From Nonomuraea cavernae (GTDB lineage: Bacteria; Actinomycetota; Actinomycetes; Streptosporangiales; Streptosporangiaceae), in the NCBI RefSeq assembly GCF_014646355.1, contig NZ_BMNH01000025.1, forward strand, positions 1 to 64,000: a stretch of DNA of 64,000 nucleotides, in the 5' to 3' direction. This document shows, piece by piece, positions 32,123 through 40,900 of the stretch. Numbering within the stretch: position 1 is the first letter of the stretch; the number at the start of each line of letters is the position of its first letter. A program made the position numbers and the translations under genes. A model generated the notes under the pieces. It was not told where the DNA came from and did not search any database. It saw nothing but the letters and a program-made list of their open reading frames with translations.

Positions 32123-33160
32123 TCAGCGGGTCAGGACGACCTTGAGCGCGCCCGTCGCCTCCGGGGCGGAGAAGGTGTCATAGGCGGCGGACATCTCGTC
32201 CAGGGGGAAGCGGTGCGTGACGAACTTCCCCGGGTCCAGCCGCCTGGCGGTGATCATGTCGAGCAGCGCCGGCGTGGAGTAGGTGTCGACCAGGCCGGTG
32301 GTGATCGTGACGTTGCGGATCCACAGATCCTGCAGACGCAGGGGCACCGACTCGCCGTGCACGCCGACGTTGGCCACGTGGCCACCGGCCCGGATCAGCC
32401 GGGTGCACTGCTCGAAGGTCTCGGGCACGCCGACCGCCTCGATGGCGACGTCGGCGCCCAGCCCGCCGGTCAGCTCGGCCACCGCCGCGGACGCGTCGTC
32501 ACCGGCGCCGACGACCACGTCCGCGCCGAACTGCTTGGCGGCCTCCAGCCGGGACTGCGCGAGGTCGACGGCCACGATGTGGCTCGGTGTGAACAGCTGC
32601 GCGGTGGCGATCGCGGCCAGGCCGATGGGGCCGGCGCCCACGACGACCACCGTGTCGCCGGGCCGCACCCGGCCGTTGAGCACGCCGACCTCGTAGGCGG
32701 TCGGCAGGATGTCGGCCAGCATCAGCGCGGCCTCGTCCTCCACCCCTTCGGGCAGCAGGTAGGTCGAGGTGTCGGCGAACGGCACGCGTACGTACTCGGC
32801 CTGGGTGCCGTCGATCAGGTGCCCCAGGATCCAGCCGCCGCCGCCCAGGCACTGCCCGTACATGCTCTCGCGGCAGTAGCGGCAGCGCCCGCACGCCGAG
32901 ACGCACGAGACCAGCACCCGGTCGCCCTCCTTGACGGTGGTGACGGCGTCGCCGGTCGCCGTCACGGTGCCGACCGCCTCGTGGCCGAGGATCCGGCCCG
33001 GTGTCACGGCCGGCACGTCGCCCTTGAGGATGTGCAGGTCGGTGCCGCAGATGGTGACCGCGTCCACGCGAACGACCGCGTCCGTCGGCGCGGTGAGCCG
33101 CGGCTCGGGAACCTCTTCCCAGGAGCGTCGCCCCGGTCCGTGATAGATGAGTGCCTTCAT
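32123..33160 (-). CDS. zinc-dependent alcohol dehydrogenase (MDR family)
   Basis: 345 residues from ATG 33160 with GAGGAGG upstream. Catalytic zinc ligands: Cys in TICGTDLH, His-Glu in GHEAVGTV, and the active-site region further on. Structural zinc: CGRCRYCRESMYGQC. Rossmann nucleotide site VVGAGPIGLAAIATAQ with an Asp at the end of beta-2 (AVDLAQSRLEAAK), so NAD is likely. Zinc alcohol dehydrogenases are found in actinobacterial dormancy regulons, where they recycle NADH. Divergent to nirK with four candidate DosR boxes between. Confidence 0.93.
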   Translation of the reverse strand: MKALIYHGPGRRSWEEVPEPRLTAPTDAVVRVDAVTICGTDLHILKGDVPAVTPGRILGHEAVGTVTATGDAVTTVKEGDRVLVSCVSACGRCRYCRESMYGQCLGGGGWILGHLIDGTQAEYVRVPFADTSTYLLPEGVEDEAALMLADILPTAYEVGVLNGRVRPGDTVVVVGAGPIGLAAIATAQLFTPSHIVAVDLAQSRLEAAKQFGADVVVGAGDDASAAVAELTGGLGADVAIEAVGVPETFEQCTRLIRAGGHVANVGVHGESVPLRLQDLWIRNVTITTGLVDTYSTPALLDMITARRLDPGKFVTHRFPLDEMSAAYDTFSAPEATGALKVVLTR

Positions 33161-33220
33161 CGTGGCCTCCTCGTGGTTCTCCTCCTTCCCACGCTGTCCG
33201 CTGCCGGCCGGGGCAGGGTA

Positions 33221-33256
33221 GGGGCGAAGGTCCCACCGCACGGGTACCTTCGCCTC
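33221..33256. promoter_or_regulatory. pair of DosR boxes (adh side)
   Basis: GGGGCGAAGGTCCC at 33221-33234 (reverse reads GGGACCTTCGCCCC, one change from GGGACC-N3-GGCCC) and GGTACCTTCGCCTC at 33243-33256 (weaker), offset exactly 22 bp. Confidence 0.65.
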
Positions 33257-33286
33257 GGGGCGGGCGGGCCCGAGCCGCGGCGACCG

Positions 33287-33322
33287 AGGACTTTGGTCCC
33301 ACCGATCACGGACTTTGCGCCC
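33287..33322. promoter_or_regulatory. pair of DosR boxes (nirK side)
   Basis: AGGACTTTGGTCCC at 33287-33300 (one change from GGGACTTTGGTCCC) and CGGACTTTGCGCCC at 33309-33322, offset exactly 22 bp. A TAGCCT -10-like hexamer at 33347-33352 would place the box centres near -43 and -65, the usual DosR geometry. Confidence 0.75.
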
Positions 33323-33444
33323 CTGCGCGGGGCGGGAGGCGGGGCCTAGCCTGTCGTGGCCGTTCCGTCCATGAGCGGGCTGTCACATGCCCGCCGGACC
33401 AGCCAGGCCGGACGAGATTCGCCGGGCCGGAAGAGAGGCGCTGG

Positions 33445-36168
33445 ATGCCACCCGTCGAGGTGAAGATCGGAGCCAGACCGGAGAACCGGCCGCCCGTCCC
33501 GCCCGCGCGTTCCCGTGCCTCGTGGCACGTCCGGGCGAACGCCGTCGTGCTCGCCTGGCTGGCCTTGACCATCGTGGCCGCGCTCGCCCAGGGCGAACTG
33601 CCCGCGCCCCGCTGGCTGGTGGTCCACGTCTTCCTGCTCGGCGCGATCAGCACCGCCATCCTCATCTGGAGCGAGCACTTCGCCACGGTGCTGCTCCGCG
33701 CCCGGACCCCGGAGCCACCGCGGGGCGGCGTCGCCCGGCTCGGCGCCCTCAACGCCGGGACCGTGGCCGTGCTGTACGGCGTGGCCGTGGGGCCGTGGCC
33801 GGTGGCGGCGGCCGGGGCCGCCCTGGTCGTGGCCGCCGTGACCTGGCACGCGGTCGTGCTCGCCGGAATGGTCAGGCGGGCACTGCCCGGCCGGTTCGGT
33901 CATGTCGTCGGCTGGTACCTCGCCGCGGCTGGCGCGCTGGTGGCGGGCGGCGTGCTGGGCGGCCTGCTCGCGGCGCAGCCCGGTGGCGGAGCCCTGCACG
34001 AGCGGGCGCAGGCCGCGCACGCCCAGGCGAACCTGCTCGGCTGGGTGGGGCTGACCGTGCTCGGCACGTTGTTCACGCTGTGGCCGACGGTGCTGCGCAC
34101 GCGGATCTCCGAGTTGACCCGGCGCTGGTCGCGCGCCGCGCTGTGGCTGTCGGTGGCGGGGCTCGCGGTGACGGTGGCCGGACTCCTTCCCGGCCTGCGC
34201 TGGGTCGCCGTCGCCGGGCTCGTGACGTACGCCGTGGCCGTGGCCGTGGCGCTGGCCCCGCCGGTCGAGACCCTGCGGCGGCGCCGTCCGCACACGGCGG
34301 CGTCCTGGACGCTGGCGGCCGGCGTGGTCTGGTTCGAGGTCGCGCTCGTGGCCGAGGTGGTCGTGGTCGCCACGCGTCCCGTCGAGCGGGTGGCGGCCGG
34401 GCTGGAGCCGTTGCTGCCGCTGATCCTCGCCGGGTTCGCCGGCCAGGTGCTGGTCGGCTCGCTCACGCACCTGCTGCCGGCGGTGCTCGGCGGCGGGCCG
34501 CCCCGGTTCAAGCGCAACGCCGCCCTGGTCGAGCGCGGCTGGGCGTACCGGCTGGCGGCGACCAACCTCGGCGTCCCGCTGCTGGCGCTGCCGGTGCCCG
34601 GACCGCTCCGCCTGCTCGGCTGGGCGCTCGTCCTCGCCCCGGCGGCGGCCTTCGTCGTCCTGGCCGTGACCGCGCTCGCCAGAACCGTGTCGGCCGGTAC
34701 GGGACCCGCCGGGACCGGACCCGCCGGTACGGGGCCGGCCGCGAGCGGAGCGGTCGGTACCGGGCCCGCCAGGGCCGCGGCGGTCGGTACGGGGCCGGCC
34801 GCGAGCGGAGCGGACGCGGGCCCGCCGAGCGACGGCCGCCGGTCGCGGGTGTCGCCCGCCCACGTCGGCGTGCTGATCGGATGCCTGCTGACCGCGCTGG
34901 CCGTGGTGGGCGCGATGTCCGGCGCGGGCGGCCCGGCCCGCACGCGGGTCGCGCCCGGCGCCGAGCAGACGGTGGAGGTCACGCTCAGGGGCATGCGCGT
35001 GCAACCCGGGGTGATCGAGGCCGAGCCGGGCACCGTGCTGACGCTGAAGGTCGTCAACGCCGACGCCCAGCGGCACGACCTGAGGCTGTCCACCGGAGAG
35101 CGCACCCCGGAGCTGGCGCCCGGCGAGAGCGCGGTGCTCAAGCTGGCCCCGCTCGCCGGGCCGGTGGACGGCTGGTGCACGCTCGCCGGGCACCGGGCCG
35201 CGGGCATGACCATGCGGATCGTGCCCACGACCGCGGCGGCGGCCGCGCATTCCGCACAGTCCTCGCCGCCCGGCGGCGACCACGCGCATACCCCGGGCGC
35301 GCGGCTGGATCCGGCCGCGCCGATGCCGTCCGGCTGGAAGCCGTTCGAGGCCGCCCTGGCACCCGCGCCCTCCGGGGCCGAGCACCACGTCGAGATCCGG
35401 GTGCAGGAGACCGACCTGGACGTGGCCCCCGGGGTCCGGCAGCGGATGTGGACGTTCAACGGCACGCTCCCCGGCCCGGTCCTGCGCGGCCGGGTGGGCG
35501 ACCTGTTCGTGGTGACGTTCGTCAACGACGGGGCGATGGGGCACGGCGTCGACTTCCACGCGGGCGCCCTCGCTCCCGACGAGCCGATGCGCACGATCGA
35601 CCCGGGGGAGCGGCTCACCTACCGCTTCCGCGCCGCCCACGCCGGAGCGTGGCTCTACCACTGCTCGACGATGCCGATGAGCCAGCACATCGCCAACGGC
35701 ATGTACGGCGCGGTGATCATCGATCCGCCGGGCCTGCCGCCCGTGGACCGCGAGTACGTGCTCGTCCAGGGCGAGCTCTACCTCGGCACGCCGGACGCCA
35801 GGGCCGCCGCGGTCACCGAGGGCCGCCCGGACGGCTGGATGTTCAACGGCGCCGTGGCGGGCTACAGGCACGCCCCGCTCACCGCCGAGGCCGGTGAGCG
35901 GGCCCGGATCTGGGTGGTGACCGCCGGGCCGGGCACGGGCACCGCGTTCCACGTGGTGGGCGCCCCGTTCGACACCGTCTACAAGGAGGGCGCCTACCTG
36001 CTGCGCGAGGACGACCCGGGCGGCGCCCAGGTGCTGGACCTGGCGCCCGCGCAGGGCGGCTTCGCCGAGCTGGTGTTCCCCGAGGCCGGGCACTATCCGT
36101 TCGTGGACCACCACATGCGCAGAGCGGAGACGGGCGCCTCCGGGATCTTCAAGGTGAGCGCGCCATGA
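33445..36168 (+). CDS. nirK: membrane-anchored copper nitrite reductase fusion (NirK type)
   Basis: 907 residues from ATG 33445 (GAGAGG upstream). Three parts. (1) About 30-430: some 10-11 membrane helices with His-rich turns (WLVVHVFLLG, SEHF, VTWHAVV, AAHAQANLLGWVG, SLTHLLPAVLG) like heme-copper-oxidase-related modules. (2) Gly/Thr/Ala-rich linker, another helix (about 475-495) and a plastocyanin-like cupredoxin with ligands His544, Cys578, His583, Met588. (3) A two-domain NirK core: type-1 copper His700, Cys740, His748, Met753; type-2 copper His705, His739, His836; catalytic Asp703 and His809. All ligands are intact, so reduction of nitrite to NO is expected, with electrons arriving from the membrane part through the cupredoxin. 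Preceded by DosR boxes; the next gene overlaps by 4 nt. Confidence 0.9.
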   Translation: MPPVEVKIGARPENRPPVPPARSRASWHVRANAVVLAWLALTIVAALAQGELPAPRWLVVHVFLLGAISTAILIWSEHFATVLLRARTPEPPRGGVARLGALNAGTVAVLYGVAVGPWPVAAAGAALVVAAVTWHAVVLAGMVRRALPGRFGHVVGWYLAAAGALVAGGVLGGLLAAQPGGGALHERAQAAHAQANLLGWVGLTVLGTLFTLWPTVLRTRISELTRRWSRAALWLSVAGLAVTVAGLLPGLRWVAVAGLVTYAVAVAVALAPPVETLRRRRPHTAASWTLAAGVVWFEVALVAEVVVVATRPVERVAAGLEPLLPLILAGFAGQVLVGSLTHLLPAVLGGGPPRFKRNAALVERGWAYRLAATNLGVPLLALPVPGPLRLLGWALVLAPAAAFVVLAVTALARTVSAGTGPAGTGPAGTGPAASGAVGTGPARAAAVGTGPAASGADAGPPSDGRRSRVSPAHVGVLIGCLLTALAVVGAMSGAGGPARTRVAPGAEQTVEVTLRGMRVQPGVIEAEPGTVLTLKVVNADAQRHDLRLSTGERTPELAPGESAVLKLAPLAGPVDGWCTLAGHRAAGMTMRIVPTTAAAAAHSAQSSPPGGDHAHTPGARLDPAAPMPSGWKPFEAALAPAPSGAEHHVEIRVQETDLDVAPGVRQRMWTFNGTLPGPVLRGRVGDLFVVTFVNDGAMGHGVDFHAGALAPDEPMRTIDPGERLTYRFRAAHAGAWLYHCSTMPMSQHIANGMYGAVIIDPPGLPPVDREYVLVQGELYLGTPDARAAAVTEGRPDGWMFNGAVAGYRHAPLTAEAGERARIWVVTAGPGTGTAFHVVGAPFDTVYKEGAYLLREDDPGGAQVLDLAPAQGGFAELVFPEAGHYPFVDHHMRRAETGASGIFKVSAP
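34725..34813. repeat. 29-bp direct repeat, 60 bp apart, in the nirK linker
   Basis: The same 29 bp occur at 34725-34753 and 34785-34813; the segment between is itself related (GGTACGGG/GGGACC units). It encodes the Gly-Thr-Gly-Pro-Ala linker between the membrane part and the cupredoxin. Confidence 0.8.
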
Positions 36169-36599
36169 CGTGGTGGTCGGTCGTCAGGTTCCTGCATGTG
36201 CTGTCGGCGGCCCTGTGGGTCGGCGGGCAGCTCACGGTGTCGCTCGTGGTGCTGCCGCTGGCCCGCCGGATGCTCGACACCGACCGGCGCGCGGACGTGC
36301 TGCGGGCGGTCGGCAGGCGGTTCGGCATGTTCACCGGCGCGGTGTTCCTGCCGGTGCAACTCGCCACCGGTGTCGCCATCGCCGTCCACAAGGGCGTCAC
36401 CTGGGCGTCGCTGGCCGAGCCCGGCTACGGCCGGACCCTCGCCGCCAAGCTGCTGCTGTTCTGCGTGGTCATGGCCGCCGCCGCGCTGCACGGGTGGGCC
36501 ACGGGGCGGCGGCCTGGCGTCGCCCGGGCACTGGCCGTGATCTCCCTGGTGGGGTCCGTGGGGATCGTCCTGCTGGCGACCGCTCTGCCCGCCACCTGA
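36165..36599 (+). CDS. CopD-like four-helix membrane protein
   Basis: 144 residues, about four membrane helices. The N-terminal RFLHVLSAALWVGGQL resembles CopD/HemJ-like proteins, in which the His and following helix can bind heme or copper; other His residues are at VHKGV and LHGWATG. ATG 36165 overlaps the nirK stop, so it is translationally coupled and may supply copper or electrons to the reductase. That role is inference. Confidence 0.75.
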   Translation: MTWWSVVRFLHVLSAALWVGGQLTVSLVVLPLARRMLDTDRRADVLRAVGRRFGMFTGAVFLPVQLATGVAIAVHKGVTWASLAEPGYGRTLAAKLLLFCVVMAAAALHGWATGRRPGVARALAVISLVGSVGIVLLATALPAT

Positions 36600-36662
36600 G
36601 CCCGATCTTCGGGCACCCGGCGGTTCAGGGCTCCGAGGGAACGGTTTAGGACCCAGAAAGAG

Positions 36663-36676
36663 GGGACCAAAGACCC
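36663..36676. promoter_or_regulatory. DosR box upstream of narK
   Basis: GGGACCAAAGACCC: both GGGAC and the terminal CCC are intact, one position off the G(T/G)CCC half. A half-site (AGGACCC, near 36648-36654) lies about 22 bp upstream. Confidence 0.65.
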
Positions 36677-36681
36677 TTAAA

Positions 36682-36696
36682 GGATCACCCTGATCC
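36682..36696. promoter_or_regulatory. GGATCA-CCC-TGATCC palindrome upstream of narK
   Basis: Perfect 6-bp arms around CCC, 5 bp downstream of the DosR box. It could be the site of a second regulator; no known family is recognised. Confidence 0.4.
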
Positions 36697-36747
36697 CCAC
36701 AAAGCTGGCAGGGCCCCACGTACGGCACGAAGGGATAGGACCTGACG

Positions 36748-37932
36748 ATGGCTGCCGTTCCCCTGACCCGCGAGCAGACCCGTGGCCGGACCACGGCACT
36801 CGCCCTGGCGACCGCGGCTTTCGCGGTGAACTTCTGGGCCTGGGCGCTGCTGAGCCCCCTGGGCCCGGTCTACAAGGAACTGCTGGGGTTGAGCGCGTTC
36901 GCCGTCTCCCTCCTGGTCGCGGTCCCGGTGATCGTCGGCTCGCTCGGCCGGATGGTGCTCGGCGCGCTGACCGACAGGTACGGCGGACGGCTGGTGTTCG
37001 GCGTCTGCAGCCTGATCGGCGTGCTGCCCGTGCTCTTCCTGGCCTTCGCCGAGAGCTACCCGGCGCTGCTGGCCGGCGGCCTGCTGCTGGGCATCACCGG
37101 CGCGACCTTCGCCATCGGCGTGCCGTACGTCAACGGCTGGTTCCCGCCGGAGCGGCGCGGCCTGGCGCTGGGCATCTTCGGGATGGGCAACATCGGCACG
37201 GCCGTCTCCGGGTTCGCCACCCCGTGGCTGGCCACCGAGTTCGGCCGGCCCGCCCCCTTCTTCGCGGTCGCGGTGGCCCTGGTGGCCGTCGGGCTGGCCT
37301 TCCTCACGATGGGCCGCAACGCCCCCGGCACGCAGGCGGCCACGGAGCCGTTCCTGACCAGGTTCACCGCCGCCGCCCGGCTGCGCGTCACCCGCGAACT
37401 GGCCGCGATGTACGCGCTGACCTTCGGCGGTTTCGTCGCGTTCGGCGTCTATCTGCCGTTGTATCTGGGCGCCGTCTACGACCTGACCGTCGCCGACGCG
37501 GCGGCAAGGACCGCCGGATTCGTGGTGCTGGCCACCCTGGCCCGCCCGGCCGGCGGCTGGCTGGCCGACCGGGTGGGCGGGCCGCTGGTGCTGAGCTGGG
37601 TGCTCGCCGCGGTCTTCGGCTGCGCGATCGTCGTCTCGTTCGCCCCGGGCATGCTCCTGGCCACGGTCGGCTTCCTGGCCATGGCCGCCGCGCTCGGCCT
37701 CGGCAACGGCGCGGTCTTCGCCATCCTGGGCCGGTCCGTGCCCGGCACGATGGTGGGCAGCGCCACCGGCGTGGTGGGAGCCGCCGGCGGCCTGGGCGGG
37801 TTCCTGCCGCCCATCGTGATGGGGCTCATCTTCCAGGCCACCGGCTCCTACTCCATCGGCCTGATGCTGCTGGCGGCCATGGCGCTCGGCGCCTTCGTTT
37901 ACTGCTGGTTCGTCCTGCGCGCACGCGACTGA
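36748..37932 (+). CDS. narK: nitrate/nitrite transporter NarK
   Basis: 394 residues, 12 membrane helices, MFS nitrate-nitrite porter. The two nitrate signatures are present: GIFGMGNIGTAVSGF (about 132-146) and GVVGAAGGLGGFLPP (about 338-352), and a conserved Arg in VGSLGRMVLGALTDRYGG. Takes up nitrate and can exchange it for nitrite. It lies 28 nt before narG, likely co-transcribed with narGHJI from the DosR-controlled promoter. Confidence 0.95.
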   Translation: MAAVPLTREQTRGRTTALALATAAFAVNFWAWALLSPLGPVYKELLGLSAFAVSLLVAVPVIVGSLGRMVLGALTDRYGGRLVFGVCSLIGVLPVLFLAFAESYPALLAGGLLLGITGATFAIGVPYVNGWFPPERRGLALGIFGMGNIGTAVSGFATPWLATEFGRPAPFFAVAVALVAVGLAFLTMGRNAPGTQAATEPFLTRFTAAARLRVTRELAAMYALTFGGFVAFGVYLPLYLGAVYDLTVADAAARTAGFVVLATLARPAGGWLADRVGGPLVLSWVLAAVFGCAIVVSFAPGMLLATVGFLAMAAALGLGNGAVFAILGRSVPGTMVGSATGVVGAAGGLGGFLPPIVMGLIFQATGSYSIGLMLLAAMALGAFVYCWFVLRARD

Positions 37933-37960
37933 ACCACCGATCGAGAAAGAAGGACCCCAC

Positions 37961-40900
37961 ATGTCGGGTATGGACGGACCGGTCAGTGACGCACTGCTCC
38001 AACTGGGCAGGCACCTGCGTCCCGGCCGGGTCTCGGACGACCTGCGCACCCTGCACCAGATCGGCGGCCGGCAGGGCGACGCTTTTTACCGCGACCGGTG
38101 GAGCCACGACAAGGTGGTGCGCTCCACCCACGGCGTCAACTGCACCGGCTCCTGCTCCTGGAAGGTGTACGTCAAGGACGGCGTGATCACCTGGGAGGCG
38201 CAGCAGACCGACTATCCCAGCGTGGGCGGTGACCGGCCGGAGTACGAGCCGCGCGGCTGCCCGCGAGGGGCCGCCTTCTCCTGGTACACCTACTCGCCCA
38301 CCCGGGTGCGCTTCCCCTACGCGCGCGGCGTGCTGGTGGAGATGTACCGGGAGGCCAAGGCCAGGCTGGGTGACCCGGTCGCGGCCTGGGCGGAGATCAC
38401 CTCCGACCCGGTCAGGCGGCGGCGCTACCAGTCGGCCCGAGGCAAGGGCGGGCTGGTCCGGATCACCTGGGACGAGGCGACCGAGATCATCGCGGCGGCG
38501 CACGTGCACACCATCAAGGAGTACGGGCCCGACCGGGTGGCGGGCTTCTCGCCGATCCCGGCCATGTCGATGGCCTCGCACGCCGCCGGCTCCCGCTTCG
38601 TCTCGCTGATCGGCGGGGCGATGCTGTCGTTCTACGACTGGTACGCCGACCTGCCGGTGGCCTCCCCGCAGGTGTTCGGCGACCAGACCGACGTCCCGGA
38701 GTCGGCCGACTGGTGGGACGCGTCCTACCTCATGCTGTGGGGCTCGAACGTGCCGGTCACCCGCACCCCCGACGCGCACTTCATGGCCGAGGCCCGCTAC
38801 CGGGGTCAGAAGGTCGTGGTGCTCTCGCCCGACTACAGCGACGCGGCCAAGTTCGCCGACGAGTGGCTGGCCCCGCGTCCGGGCACCGACGGCGCGCTGG
38901 CCATGGCGATGGGCCAGGTGATCCTCAAGGAGTTCTTCACCGACCGCCCGACGCCCTACTTCACCGACTACGTCAAGCGTCACACCGACCTGCCGTTCCT
39001 GGTGCGGCTGCGCGAGCACGAGGGCGGCTCGTACCTGCCGGACAAGTTCCTCACCGCGGCCGACCTGGGGCAGGAGGGCAAGGAGGAGGCGTTCAAGACG
39101 GTCGTGCTGGACTCACGGACCGGCGAGGCGGCGGTGCCCAACGGCTCGCTCGGCTTCCGCTTCGCCGAGCAGGGGCAGGGCCGCTGGAACCTCGACCTGG
39201 GCGATCTCGACCCGGCCCTGACCGTCTACGGCGGCGAGGCCGTCACGGTCGCGCTGCCCCGCTTCGACACCGGCGACGACGGCGGCGTGCTGGAGCGCGG
39301 CGTCCCGGTCCGGCGGATCGGCGGCCACCTGGTCACCACCGTGTACGACCTGATGCTCGCCCAGTACGGCGTGGCCCGCGAGGGCCTGCCCGGCAGGTGG
39401 CCGGCCGGCTACGACGACGCGGACGAGCCGTACACTCCGGCCTGGCAGGAGCGCGTCACCTCGGTCCCGGCGGCCCAGGCGATCCGGGTCGCGCGCGAGT
39501 GGGCCCGCAACGCCGAGGAGTCCAACGGCCGCTCCATGATCATCATGGGGGCGGGGACCAACCACTGGTTCCACTCCGACACGATCTACCGCTCCTTCCT
39601 GGCGCTGACCACGCTGACCGGCTGCCAGGGCGTCAACGGCGGCGGCTGGGCCCACTACGTCGGCCAGGAGAAGTGCCGGCCGGTCACCGGCTGGGCGCAG
39701 CTGGCCGGCGGCCTCGACTGGTCGCGCCCGCCCCGGCAGATGATCGGCACCGCCTACTGGTACCTGCACACCGACCAGTGGCGCTACGACACCTACTCCG
39801 CCGACGTCGTCTCCTCCCCGCTCGGCGGCGGCGCGTTCGCCGGCAAGGCCACCGCGGACCTGCTGTCGCAGTCGGCGCGGATGGGCTGGATGCCGTCCTA
39901 CCCCACGTTCGACCGCAACCCGCTCGACCTGGCCGACGAGGCCGCCGCCGCGGGGCGCGAGGTCGGGCCGTACATCACCGAGCAGGTCGCCTCCGGCGGC
40001 CTCGGCTGGGCCTGCGAGGATCCCGACGCGCCCGCCAACTGGCCGCGCGTGCTGACCGTGTGGCGGGCCAACCTGCTGGGCTCGTCGGCCAAGGGCAACG
40101 AGTACTTCCTGCGCCACCTGCTGGGCACCGACTCGTCGGTGCGGGCCGAGGAGGCGGGGCCGGAGCAGCGGCCCGAGAGCCTCGCCTGGCCGGAGGAGGC
40201 GCCGAGGGGCAAGCTCGACCTGCTGCTGTCACTGGACTTCCGGATGACCTCCACCACGCTGTTCTCCGACATCGTGCTGCCCGCCGCCACCTGGTACGAG
40301 AAGCACGACCTGTCGTCCACCGACATGCACCCGTTCGTGCACGCCTTCTCCCCGGCCATCGACCCGCCCTGGCAGACCCGCACCGACTTCGCCGCGTTCC
40401 ACGCCATCGCCGCGGCCTTCAGCGCGCTGGCCGAGACGCACCTCGGCACCCGCACGGACGTCGTGGCCGTGCCGCTGCTGCACGACACGCCCGACGAGCT
40501 GGCCACCCCGCACGGGCGGGTGCGCGACTGGCGGACCATGGGCACGCGGCCGACCCCCGGCGTCGACTTCCCCAAGCTCGTCACCGTCGAACGCGACTAC
40601 GGCGCCGTCGCGGCGAAGATGGCCTCGCTCGGGCCGCTGACCGAACGGCTCGGCGCCACCACCAAGGGCCTCACCTTCGACCTGGCCGCCGAGGTCGAAC
40701 GGCTGGGCCGGACCAACGGCACGACGGCGGACGGGCGGCCGTCGCTGGCGACCGACATCGCGATGTGCGAGGCCATCCTGGCCCTGTCGGGCACCACGAA
40801 CGGCCGGCTGGCCGCCCAGGGCTTCGCCACGCTGGGCCGCCGTACCGGGACGTCCTTCGACGGCCTGGCCGACGAGCACCGGCGCATCACGTTCGCCGAC

